Position numbers and translations under genes: made by a program. A stretch of DNA of 64,000 nucleotides from DATFDN01 sp963818725. Lineage in GTDB: Bacteria; Pseudomonadota; Alphaproteobacteria; Acetobacterales; Acetobacteraceae. Each line of letters opens with the position of its first letter. The first letter of the stretch is position 1. The DNA is taken from assembly GCA_963818725.1 (NCBI GenBank), contig CAWFTU010000015.1:94041-158040 (forward strand), written 5' to 3'. The notes under the pieces were generated by a model. That model had not been told where the DNA came from. It made no database searches and was given only the letters and a program-made list of their open reading frames with translations. Below are positions 42,021 to 51,185 of the stretch, piece by piece.

Positions 42021-43442
42021 TCAAGGCGTCCCGCTAGACAAGATCACGATACTCCTTGGAGGAACAATTGTGAAGGCAGTTACTCCGTTGGCCACGGGAA
42101 GCGTGGTCACGTCCCCGCGTGGGAATGCGCTGCTGATCTCCCAGCGGCTGATTGTGCCATTGCCCGTCATATTGCCTGGCCGTTGGCTCAGGCCAACCGT
42201 CCCGGAGTGAGTTGCCGAACTGTCATAGTTGACGAGCATCACGCCGAACACGCCGCCATTCTTCGTGGCCAGAGAAATCGTATTGTTGCGGGTGAAATCG
42301 CAGGAGACCTGGTGGCCCTCCATGGTTTGGCCGGCTTTCGACATGAAATGGCCTGCTGGATTGATGCGCCCGTTCTGGACCGCACCGTAGTAGCTGTCAT
42401 CGACAAGCTCCCACATCGCACCGGAGTCCACGCCCGCTCCGCTCGTGAAGCCATTCAGCATCCAATATGCCGAGAACAGCGCGGCGATGACCTGCTGCTC
42501 CCGGGGCTCGTGGCCCGCGTTGCAATCCATGTTCCACTCGCCCATCAAGATGGGGACGTTGGCAGCGGCGGTTCCGGCGACCGCCTCTCGCACCTTCCGC
42601 GCGTCCAGCGCCGGGCGGTCGGACTGAAACAGCGCGTCGTCCGAGGGAGTAGGATCCTTTCCCTGACAGTAGCGGTAGTTATGATAGCAGAGTCTGCCGA
42701 TGTATGCCCCGCACCTATTGGCGAAGGTCTTGAATCTGGCAAGATCGACGTAAGAATCGACCGTTCCGATCAGCCTGTAGCCCGGATCGAGGGCATGCAC
42801 GGCCTCCGCGGCGGCGTTGAAAAACGAGCAATAGGTGTCAACGTCTACCCGGTCGTTGGTCTCGTTATCAACCTCAAAGCCCCACACCGGCAGAATGCGG
42901 CCGCCGCTCGGGGTATTCCTGAAGTGGAGTGCCATGTGCCGGCATGCTGCCGCGTAGTCCGAGGGGCTCCCAAAGCTGCCCTGGAATTTGATGCCTAGGA
43001 TGAGGCGGCAAGTAGGGCTCACGAGTTTATGGGCGACGTTCATGAATGCGGATAGAGTGCTCCAGTCCGGATTGCGGACGCCATTGCGGAATATGGCGTC
43101 CGTCCAGTAGTTTGCCCCGGTGCTGCCTACGCCGGAGGCTGAGTTCAGGCGCAACAAGGGCATTTTGAGCGAGGCCGCCGCGTTCACGAACTCCACGCTT
43201 TTGCATAGGTTGAAGTTTCTGTTACACAAGCCCCCACTGGCAAATCCCCACAGGGCAGCAGGCGCGAAGCGCCCGGTGGTCGCCGTGAAGTCCACCGTTG
43301 CCAAGCTCCCGGACGCTGGCGGCCCGGATTCAGGGGCAGCGGCGCCCAGTCCCGTGCGGCCCATGCCAGTCGCGAGGGCCGACCCAACGGCAAGTGCGGA
43401 TCGGCCGAGCATGGATCTGCGGCTCAGGAGTCCTATCGACAT
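42021..43442 (-). CDS. Tat-exported glycoside hydrolase (clan GH-A, GH39-like)
   Basis: A 473-residue exported protein. The N-terminus MSIGLLSRRSMLGRSALAVGSALATG is a twin-arginine signal. The body looks like a (beta/alpha)8 glycosidase: acid/base in WGFEVDNETND (NE, Glu194), nucleophile in ILMGEWNMD (Glu302), then a C-terminal beta-sandwich (SRWEISSAFPRGDVTTLPV). The spacing fits clan GH-A. It probably trims or degrades a polysaccharide and sits beside the polymerase and methyltransferase. The exact family assignment needs a profile search. Confidence 0.72.
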   Translation of the reverse strand: MSIGLLSRRSMLGRSALAVGSALATGMGRTGLGAAAPESGPPASGSLATVDFTATTGRFAPAALWGFASGGLCNRNFNLCKSVEFVNAAASLKMPLLRLNSASGVGSTGANYWTDAIFRNGVRNPDWSTLSAFMNVAHKLVSPTCRLILGIKFQGSFGSPSDYAAACRHMALHFRNTPSGGRILPVWGFEVDNETNDRVDVDTYCSFFNAAAEAVHALDPGYRLIGTVDSYVDLARFKTFANRCGAYIGRLCYHNYRYCQGKDPTPSDDALFQSDRPALDARKVREAVAGTAAANVPILMGEWNMDCNAGHEPREQQVIAALFSAYWMLNGFTSGAGVDSGAMWELVDDSYYGAVQNGRINPAGHFMSKAGQTMEGHQVSCDFTRNNTISLATKNGGVFGVMLVNYDSSATHSGTVGLSQRPGNMTGNGTISRWEISSAFPRGDVTTLPVANGVTAFTIVPPRSIVILSSGTP

Positions 43443-43580
43443 ATCCGCCTTCTGACTCAGAGAGGCGCGATTGTCACCTGCGGCGATTGCGGGTCACCCA
43501 GGTGCCAATCGCGCTAGGTTTCACAGAATCGAAACGAAACTGCCATCGCCGGGAAACACGGCCCCGGCATAGGCCGCGCC

Positions 43581-43913
43581 ATGGCGTGGCTCCTGCACGA
43601 ATTGCCCGGCCGGCTCCGGGCTCGCGAACCTGCGATCAAAGGCCATCCAGCGCGCGCGGCAGCGCTCGCGGCCGATTTGCGAACGCTACCTGGCGTCACC
43701 GGGGCCAGTTCCAACGCGGTGACTGGGAGCGTGGTGGTCGAACACGATGGCGAACGAGGGGCCATTCTGGATATGCTGGGAATAGGTGCCGAGGCGGCCA
43801 GTGCCGCCCCGACGCCCCTTCCTACACTCGAACCCCTCGAGACCCTGGCGGCTTCGGTGGTGGAACAACTCCTGGAACACATTCTGCGCGCGGCCGTGAT
43901 TGCGCTGATTTGA
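43581..43913 (+). CDS. HMA_2-type heavy-metal-associated domain protein
   Basis: A 110-residue protein: WLLHELPGRLRAREPAIKGHPARAAALAADLRTLPGVTGASSNAVTGSVVVEHDG is a ferredoxin-like HMA-type fold lacking the CxxC metal motif. A hydrophobic C-terminal tail (VVEQLLEHILRAAVIALI) may anchor it to the membrane. The same fold precedes the transmembrane part of some P-type ATPases. The function is unknown. Confidence 0.7.
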   Translation: MAWLLHELPGRLRAREPAIKGHPARAAALAADLRTLPGVTGASSNAVTGSVVVEHDGERGAILDMLGIGAEAASAAPTPLPTLEPLETLAASVVEQLLEHILRAAVIALI

Positions 43914-43997
43914 CACAAGCCGCACCCACGCCGTCGCACGTCAAGCCTTCCGAGAAAGCCATCATCGGCAACCGACGACCCTCAATTGAAGGCCTAC

Positions 43998-45579
43998 CTA
44001 ACCCCGTGTCATGCGCCGGCTGATGAGGTTGACGTCGTCGGGATTGATGAGGTCGCTCGCCGTCCAGCCGGACAGGTCGGTACTCGCTCATGCACTGCTT
44101 AACGAAACCCTGCATGGCGGCAAGATCACCGGTCGCGGTCGCGGCCTGGAGGGACTCGATGCGCAGGTTTTCGTAATTGCCCGAGTAATTCATCTCATAA
44201 AGCTCGTGCCGGCCACCGAACTCCGTGCCGATCGCGTCCCAAAGCAGCTTGAGCAGCTTCACGCGGTCCGCCGCCGCGTACCCATTCGAGCCACGGACGA
44301 AGCGGTCGAGGTAAGGACGTATCGCCTCGTTCTCGAAATCCGCCGCGCTTGATGGCAGATAGATAAGGCCGCTGGCGACATGCCGCTCGATCAGCTGCTT
44401 GATCCGAGGGTAGGCCATCGGCGCGAACACCCGGTACGCAAGGCCATAGGCGAGATTTGGCAGGTTGTACCCGTCCGTGCCGTCCCACGGAACAGGCGAT
44501 TTCACCATCGCGTCGGACAGGCCGTGGAAGAGGTTGCGCCACGCGATGACCTCGCCAACGGCCGTCTGCACGCCGCGGAAATCCTTCGACCCCGTGGCCT
44601 CCACCGCCATCGAGAACAGGCCGGCGATGAAGTCGAACTTCACGGCAAGGCGTGTCAGGCCATGCAGCGTGAACCGGGGAATGAAGCCGGACGCCGGGAA
44701 GAATTGGTTGATCTTGTCCAGGTCGCCATAGACGAAGACATTCTCCCATGGCACCAGGACCTTGTCGAAGACGAGGATGGAGTCGTTCTCGTCCAGGCGG
44801 CTGGACAGCGGATAGTCGAACGGCGATCCCGTGGCCGCCGCGTTGAACTCGTAGGATGATCGCGCGATCAGCTTGACGCCCTCGGAGTCCATCGATGCGG
44901 TGAAGATCAGCGCGAACGACTTGTCCTTGATCGGCAGGCCGTAGTGGGCGATGAAGTTGTAGTGCGTCAGCGCCGAGCCGGTGGCCACGACCTTCGCGCC
45001 GGAGACGATCAGGCCACGGTCGGTCTCCTTGTCGACGTGCATGAACACGTCGCGGACCTCTTCAACCGCGCGATGACGATCGACGGGCGGGTTGACGATG
45101 GCGTGGTTCCAGAAGTCGAGCCGTTCCTGCGTCCTCCGGTACCAAGCCTTGGCGTTCTCCTCGTACTCGCCGTAGAAGCCGGAGTTGGCGCCGAGAGTGC
45201 CAAGGAACGCGGCCTTGTAGTCGGGCGAACGCCCCATCCAGCCGTAGCACACCTGCTGCAATTCCGCGATCGCGTCGCGGGCTCTGATCAGGTCATCCAC
45301 CGTCTTGGAGCCGACGAAGAAGGGATGGGTTATCGTCCCCGATCCGGTGTCCGTCAGAACGCCGATCTCGTCCTTCTTCTCGTGGAAGCGGTCGTACCAG
45401 CGGGCGACCATGCGGGCGGAGTTGCGGAACGCCGGATGCTCCGTGACGTTCCTGACCCTTTCGCCATAAATATAGACCGCACGCCCATCCTGGATGCTCT
45501 CCAGGAATTGAGCGCCCGTGTGGGCTTGGGTGGTCGATGTCCTGGCATCGGCGGCGCCCTGGACGACTGTATCTGGCAT
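43998..45579 (-). CDS. 4-hydroxyphenylacetate 3-monooxygenase-family oxygenase (HpaB/PvcC type), frameshifted at the 3' end
   Basis: The large subunit of a two-component FADH2-dependent monooxygenase. It is close to 500 residues: YIYGERVRNVTEHPAFRNSARMVARWYD, VCYGWMGRSPDYKAAFLGTLGAN, VVATGSALTHYNFIAHYGLP, ILVFDKVLVPWENVFVYGD. After CMSEY an extra base near 44079 shifts the frame. Removing it gives DLSGWTASDLINPDDVNLISRR and the TAG at 43998-44000. As read, the ORF runs on to 43822. ATG 45579 follows GGGAGGAG. Its flavin reductase partner is divergent, 272 bp away. The phenolic substrate is unknown. Confidence 0.9.
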
Positions 45580-45851
45580 TCCGTCTGCTCCTCCCGCAGA
45601 CCGGCGACGGCGGGCCGCCGGCATTCCTTCTGGGTGAGCGCCGCTTTCTGGCGTCGCCCGAGACATACGACTATGCCAATCCGCTCCTTGAGAGAAGGCG
45701 CCGTGCCACGCCGCCGGGGCATCGCCCTCGTTGGCGCAATTGCCTATCCATGACTCAGGGTCACGAGGCCGGCGTATCAGGCATTGTGGTGATCGGCTCC
45801 GGTGTTGCGCCGAGGGCCGGTCAGGCGGCACGCCGACGACGGGAGGAGGAC

Positions 45852-46376
45852 ATGGGCACGATCGATCCGCGCCGGCTGCGCGACGCTTGCGGGCATTTCG
45901 GAACGGGCGTCACCATCGTGACGACGCGCTGCGACGGCGTCGATCATGGGATGACCGTGAACGCCTTCATGTCGATCTCGCTCGATCCGCCCCTCATCGC
46001 CGTCTCCATCGCCGAAACCGCGAAGATGCTGCCCCGGATCCGGAAATCGGGCCGGTTCGCGGTCAGCGTCCTGGCCGAGACGATGGACGAGATCGCATGG
46101 CACTTCGCCGGAAAACCCAATCCCAGATTTACCGATCTTCTAAAGACCGTGGAGGGGCTTCCGGTGCTCCGCGACGCGGTCGCCGCGTTCGTGACCGATG
46201 TCCACCAGGACGTCGTCGCGGGCGACCACACGATCTTTATCGGGCACGTCCGGTCGCTCACCGTGGGCGAAGGCAAGAAGCCTCTTCTGTTCTTCCGGGG
46301 CAAGTTCGGCGGGCTGGCCGTGACGGAGCCCGCACCGGTCGACTTCCTGGAACTCGACAGGGAGATGATCTGGTGA
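45852..46376 (+). CDS. Flavin reductase (HpaC-like) domain protein
   Basis: A 174-residue FMN-binding split-barrel oxidoreductase: FGTGVTIVTTRCDGVDHGMTVNAFMSISLDPPLIAVSI is the family signature, followed by GRFAVSVLAETMDEIAWHFAGK and the C-terminal PLLFFRGKFGGL. It would supply reduced flavin to the divergent HpaB-type oxygenase. ATG 45852 directly follows GGGAGGAGGAC. The 272-bp gap between the two genes should hold both promoters; I could not define them. Confidence 0.92.
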   Translation: MGTIDPRRLRDACGHFGTGVTIVTTRCDGVDHGMTVNAFMSISLDPPLIAVSIAETAKMLPRIRKSGRFAVSVLAETMDEIAWHFAGKPNPRFTDLLKTVEGLPVLRDAVAAFVTDVHQDVVAGDHTIFIGHVRSLTVGEGKKPLLFFRGKFGGLAVTEPAPVDFLELDREMIW

Positions 46377-46415
46377 GGAGATACGCGAGCGAACACCATC
46401 AGCCGGCCTCGGCTG

Positions 46416-47396
46416 TCATCGTCCGAGGCTCGCTATTTCGAGCCGCCCGACATAGCCGCTGATATCCGCGTACCAGACGTTTCCACTACGATCGAGAGCC
46501 ACGCTGAACGGCCGCGCGTGGTCCCGCGGAATCCGGAACTGCTCAACCCTGCCCGCGCGAAGGCGGCCAATACTGCCGGTGCGAAGCATCGCGAACCACA
46601 CCGTCCCGTCCGGCGCGATGGCCAGTCCGCTCAGTGCGGTACCCTGCTCACCGACCTCGAACTCCTCGAAGTGGCCGTCGCGGAAACGCGCGATGCGGTC
46701 GGCATGGAACTCGATGAACCACACCGAGCCATCGGGACCGACCGCGATGTCCGAGGGAAGTGCTCCGGGGCGCGGGACGTCGATCGCGCTCATGGAGTCC
46801 GGCGACATGATATGCAGGAGCTGGTTGCCGCCTTGCAGCGTCGCCCACACCGTTCCGTCTGGCGCGACCGCGACGCCGTACGGCGCCCCGCGCGGAGAAT
46901 CGAATACGTGGCGCGTGAAGGCGCCGTCCTTGAGGCGAGTCACGCTGTAGCCGGTCGGCTCGGCGAACCAGGCCGCGCCATCGGGCGCGACGGTCAGGCG
47001 CGCGAGTTGGACGCTCGGGGTCTCGAGACCGAAGCGGGACACCGCGCCGTCGTGGGACATGTGGGCCACGGCATGGGCGGCGTTGTCCGTGTACCACACG
47101 CCTCCATCCGCCGCGGCGCCGAGGCCGATTGGCTGCAAGCCCGGACCCGGGGTCGGCAGGCGTTCGAGGTGCCCGTCGCGCACCCGGCCGATCGCGGCGG
47201 ACAAGTCCATCGTGAACCACACCGTGCCATCGGGTGCCACGGTGATCGCGGTGGGTATGTCCATCGGTTCCGTCTTATACTCGATGAACCGGGCGGACCG
47301 CCCGCCGAGGAGGGACCACGCCCCGGCGCCAGCCACGATGGCGACGCCGAGCGCCAAGGCGATGAAAGGAACGGTGCGGGAGCGGAGGCGAATCAT
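46416..47396 (-). CDS. Exported NHL/Vgb-like beta-propeller protein
   Basis: A 326-residue protein with an N-terminal anchor (RTVPFIALALGVAIVAGAGAWSLL) and six to seven repeats built on VAPDGTVWFT / AADGGVWYTD / VGPDGSVWFIE, the virginiamycin B lyase (Vgb) type propeller. The catalytic His of true Vgb is not obviously present, so streptogramin lyase activity should not be assumed. Its ATG overlaps the stop of the preceding propeller gene, so the two are coupled. Confidence 0.82.
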   Translation of the reverse strand: MIRLRSRTVPFIALALGVAIVAGAGAWSLLGGRSARFIEYKTEPMDIPTAITVAPDGTVWFTMDLSAAIGRVRDGHLERLPTPGPGLQPIGLGAAADGGVWYTDNAAHAVAHMSHDGAVSRFGLETPSVQLARLTVAPDGAAWFAEPTGYSVTRLKDGAFTRHVFDSPRGAPYGVAVAPDGTVWATLQGGNQLLHIMSPDSMSAIDVPRPGALPSDIAVGPDGSVWFIEFHADRIARFRDGHFEEFEVGEQGTALSGLAIAPDGTVWFAMLRTGSIGRLRAGRVEQFRIPRDHARPFSVALDRSGNVWYADISGYVGRLEIASLGR

Positions 47397-48560
47397 CCTG
47401 GGCGTCCGTCAGGAATGGAGCGTGTTGTGCCCGCGAGGCGGCGAACCAGCCTGAAGCCGGCAAGCAGGAGCAGCAGCATGAAGGCGCCCGTGCCGATGAG
47501 CTGCGCGGCATCCACACGAGAGAGAAGGTTGCTGCCCTCAAGTGCGGCACGCCACACTTGCCCATACGGCATGAGGGAATAGACGGCGTACAACGTCCGC
47601 CGGTCGCTTGGATCGCGGATCAGCGGTCCCGCCTCGATATGGACTGGAAGGCCGCTTTCCTCGAGTTCGCCATGTTTGGCCGCCGTCGATGCTGTCATAC
47701 ATGCCGCGATCCGAGGTGACGATCACATGGGCGGCGTCGGCAGCGATCCCGCGCACCACGATATTCGGCTCGGGCAGCCGCCCCATCATACGCCAGTGCC
47801 AGCCGAGGTCGTCGCTCGCAACCAGCGTGCCGCGCGCCGTGGCCCAGAGCCGGCCGGAAGGCGCCTGATCGTATAGAATGGTCTCAAGCGGACCCGCGCT
47901 AGCGCCCCGCTTCTCCCAATGCGATCCGCTATCCACGCTCGCCAGCAGCGCGCCATCGGCCAAGGCAAAGAGCGTCTCCGTGGGCGACACCGAGACGGCG
48001 AGCGCCGTCACCTTGGCGCCATCTCGCGTCAGGGTGTGAAGTGGGACGAAGCTGCGCCCTTGGTCGTCGCTCGCGAACAGCAAGCCTTGGCCGAGAAGGT
48101 AAACCCGCCCGGTTTTGGCCCCGAAAGCGATGGTGCGCACGGGCGTGGCACCTGGCGGTGCGCTCGCGCGCTCCCATCGTCCGCGGTGGAATCGAAAGAC
48201 GCCATTCGTCGCGCCGCACACCACCACGCCGCCGTCCGGCGCGAAGGCAGCGGCGAAGACGGCGCCGATGATGGCGTCCTTCGCTTCCGGCCTCCAGCTC
48301 CGTCCGCCATTCAGGGAGCGAAGCAGACCGGTGTCGGTGCCGAGCAGAAGGTGGGCCGGGTCGCGCGGATCGACCGCCACGGTGAGTGCCGAGTTGAGGA
48401 ACAGCCCCGCATCCGTGCTGAGCCATGTCCCGCCAGTATTGCGCGAGCGAAAGACCCCGCCATAGGCGCTCGCGTCATGCGCCTGCGCCGGGACTGCCCC
48501 GATCAGCGCCAGCCCCACCGCGAGGGCGGCGAGGCGGCGCGGACCCGCGCACCGCATCAT
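47393..48560 (-). CDS. Secreted BNR/YCF48-like beta-propeller with C-terminal membrane anchor, frameshifted
   Basis: A signal peptide (RRLAALAVGLALIGAVPAQAHD) precedes repeats of the sialidase/photosystem II stability factor type: GGTWLSTDAG, LRSLNGGRSWRPE, LFASDDQGRSFVPL, LLASVDSGSHWEKRG, DSIDGGQTWR. After QTWR an extra base at 47667-47668 shifts the frame. Removing it continues LEESGLPVHIEAGPLIRDPSDRRTLYAVYSLMPYGQVWRAAL and ends with a membrane helix (LIGTGAFMLLLLLAGFRLV). The start is ATG 48560 or 48557. Second-last gene of a leftward four-gene operon. Confidence 0.82.
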
Positions 48561-48591
48561 TGGCGCCGCCCCCGCTCGGCCCCGTGCGGTG

Positions 48592-49602
48592 CTAATGCGG
48601 CTTGCGGGATTGCTCGCCAGGAGCGAGCGCCAGCTCGGCCATCCGCCCGCCATTGGCTCCGACCCAGGAATTCTGCGTCAGCGGGTACTTGTCTGTGTAG
48701 GTCAAAGGCTCGTGGGCCGAGACGCAGTGCTCGTACCCGCCGGTGATCTTGTAGCACTTCTCGTACGCCAGGAACTGCTGGACCGTGTCGGTCTGCTGGA
48801 TGTTCGCTGCCATCCAATCCCGGATGCCCTCGTACGACGAATAGGCGTCCGAGCCGAACACCAGCTTGCCGATGCTGGTCGGCACTTCGAGCAACTGCGA
48901 ACCGGCGGTGTGGGCGCGGAACGCGGGGTGGATGCGCACGCCCGGCAGGATCTCCATCTCGCCATTAACGATGACGGCCTGGCCGTGCAGGACCTTGCCG
49001 TAGATGTTCTCAAGCGTCAGCGGCTCGTAGCCGCAGGCGGGGGTGCGGAAGCAGCCGCCAGGGCTGGTGTTCTGCGCGCTGATCTTCGGATTCGGGTAGT
49101 TCAAGGCCCACTCGATCCCTCGCAGTTCTTCACGCTGGATATAGAGCGTGGCCTTCGGCAAGGCCATGATCTGGCCCGCGTGGTCCCAGTGGCCATGGCC
49201 GAGCACGATCTTGGTGACATCGTTCACGTCGAAACCGAGCGCCTTGAGCTGCTCCCCGATCGGCGTGAAGTGCTGGGTGCCCGTCATCCGGTGGTATTCC
49301 TGCTGGCTCCAGCCCGTGTCGAATAAAATCAGCTCCTTGCCGCACTTGATGACCCCGACGTTCACCGGCAGGTCCACCGTGGAGATGTTGTGCTGGGGAT
49401 TGGTGCTGCCCGGAATGAAGGCCCGGTCGGGCATGAACGATCCGAACGGCACGTTCATGAAGCGGCTGCTTTCCACCAGCCACGCCGAGCAGACCTGTGG
49501 CTGCTCGGTCTGTGCGACGGCCGGGCGGGTTGGCACCCCGGCGGCCAATCCGGCAATGGCCAGCAAGCCCGCGATGGCCAAGGCTTTAAGGGGCTTCTTC
49601 AT
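48592..49602 (-). CDS. Exported metallo-beta-lactamase-fold hydrolase
   Basis: A 336-residue periplasmic protein with a signal peptide (MKKPLKALAIAGLLAIAGL...VAQ) and the zinc motif GHGHWDHAGQ (His136, His138, Asp140, His141). Further likely ligands are in the HTAGS and HEPL regions. The layout resembles N-acyl-homoserine lactonases and related lactonases, but the activity is unknown. It follows the 49615-50166 gene by 12 bp and precedes the propeller gene by 31 bp. Confidence 0.88.
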   Translation of the reverse strand: MKKPLKALAIAGLLAIAGLAAGVPTRPAVAQTEQPQVCSAWLVESSRFMNVPFGSFMPDRAFIPGSTNPQHNISTVDLPVNVGVIKCGKELILFDTGWSQQEYHRMTGTQHFTPIGEQLKALGFDVNDVTKIVLGHGHWDHAGQIMALPKATLYIQREELRGIEWALNYPNPKISAQNTSPGGCFRTPACGYEPLTLENIYGKVLHGQAVIVNGEMEILPGVRIHPAFRAHTAGSQLLEVPTSIGKLVFGSDAYSSYEGIRDWMAANIQQTDTVQQFLAYEKCYKITGGYEHCVSAHEPLTYTDKYPLTQNSWVGANGGRMAELALAPGEQSRKPH

Positions 49603-49614
49603 GCTGTTCCCTCC

Positions 49615-50166
49615 TCAGTTGGGCTTGTGCTCTCCGGGCCACAGAATGTCGCCCGCCTTCACCACGTCCTGCGCGGCCTGCTGCGCCATGCGCTGCGCCT
49701 CGATCAGGTGGTCCTCGCGGCCATCGCGCGCCAGCTTCAGCATCTCCGTGGATGCCTGCTCGTAGAGCGACATGGCCTCGAGGTATTGGGCATGCACCGG
49801 CGCCAATGACGGCGGCGGCGTGATCGCGCGAGCCTTCTGTTTCGCGTCGTAAAAGCGCCGCTCAAGCGGCGTCACCGTCGCAACCAGCTTTTTCAGGTCG
49901 CGGCCCTCGGTGACATAGACGATGCCGGCCAGGGTCATGGTGCCCGCGGAAGCCTCGATGACCTCCCGGTGGAGCGGCCACATCGCCGCCTCGTACGCTT
50001 CTTCCTCTGCCGTCAGGCTGCGCGGTTGCGGCTCGTCGGGGTCGATGAAGCTTGCTTGCGGGCTGGCCGGCGGAGCTTCGCCCTTCCAGACGGCGAGACC
50101 GGCCACGACCAGGAAAGTGGCCGCGACGCCCGGGATCAGCAGGATAGGTGCGCGCACGCGCGGCAT
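49615..50166 (-). CDS. Membrane-anchored or exported helical protein, unknown function
   Basis: A 183-residue protein with an N-terminal hydrophobic helix (APILLIPGVAATFLVVAGLAVW) and a periplasmic alpha-helical body rich in charged residues (EEEAYEAAMWPLHREVIEASAGTMTLAGIVYVTEGRDLKKLVATVTPLERRFYDAKQKARA). It is first in the leftward operon with the metallohydrolase and two propellers. The start ATG 50166 follows GGGAGGAAACGG. I do not recognise the family. Confidence 0.75.
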   Translation of the reverse strand: MPRVRAPILLIPGVAATFLVVAGLAVWKGEAPPASPQASFIDPDEPQPRSLTAEEEAYEAAMWPLHREVIEASAGTMTLAGIVYVTEGRDLKKLVATVTPLERRFYDAKQKARAITPPPSLAPVHAQYLEAMSLYEQASTEMLKLARDGREDHLIEAQRMAQQAAQDVVKAGDILWPGEHKPN

Positions 50167-50332
50167 CCGTTTCCTCCCTCGGCGCGATATCACTGTGTGG
50201 GATTTTCGCGCCGCAACGTTACCGTTCTACATAACCTGATCGCACGCCTTGGTCAACGAAACGACCCGCGCCCACCATCGCCGCCCTCGGCCGGGCTGGA
50301 CTTTGACCCCAAAGCGCATGCAACAATGACGC

Positions 50333-51164
50333 ATGGGAGAGGCGTTGTTCTATCTGGTATCGAGCTTCTGGGCGGGGGCGGTGCACGCCGCGACGCCTGG
50401 GCATGGGAAGACCATCTCGGCCGCCTACATCGTCGGCGCGCGCGGGCGGCCCGTCGACGCCGTGATCCTTGGCATATTCGTAACGCTCTCGCACACAAGT
50501 GGCATCCTCCTGGTCGGCGTGCTCGCCTCGCTCGGCTCGGCTTGGTTGGTGCCGCAACGGATCGAGGCGTATCTCGGCCTTGTTCTCGGCCTTCTGGTCG
50601 TTGCGCTGGGCGGCTGGATTTTGTGGACCCAGCGCCACCTGCTCCGCGCCGCTCTGGGCATCCCGAGCCAAGACCACGACACCACACATGCACCATTGAT
50701 CACGACACGAGCACGCTCATGAACATGAGCACGCTCATGCGCACGCGCACGGCATCGAACACAGCCACCCGCCTGGCCTGCACTCCCATGGCTGGGGCAC
50801 CTATCACGCCCACCGGGTCGATCTGGTCACGGATCGCCGACCGAACCTTGGCGTGCTTCTGACGCTCGGCGTGGCCGGCGGATTGCTGCCCGATCCGACG
50901 GCGTTGGCCATCCTGCTCGCGGCGATCTCGAACGGGCATCTTCTCCTGGGGCTTGGCACCGTGCTGGTGTTCAGCCTCGGCTTCGCCTCCGCGCTTCTCC
51001 TCGTCGGCATCGTCGCGGCGCAGGTCGGGCAGCGTGTCCTGGCCTGGCTCGACAGCCTCTGGGCGCTGCGGTTGCAGCTCGCCACCACGCTGCTCATTCT
51101 CGGGATGGGCGTCGTGCTGACGGCGCAGGCGGCCCGGCAGCTCGCGCTTTTGCAGGGATGGTAG
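50333..51164 (+). pseudogene. NicO/RcnA-family nickel/cobalt transporter, split by a frameshift in the His-rich loop
   Basis: The first half (50333-50690) has helices and the family motif HAATPGHGKTISAAYIVGARG. The second half (from about 50700) begins with a histidine-rich cytoplasmic loop (HEHAHEHEHAHAHAHG...HSHPPGLHSHGW) and then LGVLLTLGVAGGLLPDPTALAILL...LVFSLGFASALLLVGIVA. The two are offset by one base between 50690 and 50705, best explained by one extra base. Together they make a normal six-helix nickel/cobalt permease. Export (RcnA) or uptake (NicO) cannot be told. Confidence 0.82.
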
Positions 51165-51185
51165 CGGCGCGGTCCGGCGCCCGTT

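Noticed and set aside
46416..47396. Streptogramin (virginiamycin B) lyase and antibiotic resistance
   Set aside because: The propeller repeats match the family fold, but the catalytic residues cannot be confirmed and the context is a periplasmic operon.
50218..50235. GTTA...TAAC symmetry upstream of the NicO gene as a metal-regulator operator
   Set aside because: The arms are only four bases, the centre is not symmetric, and no regulator gene is adjacent.
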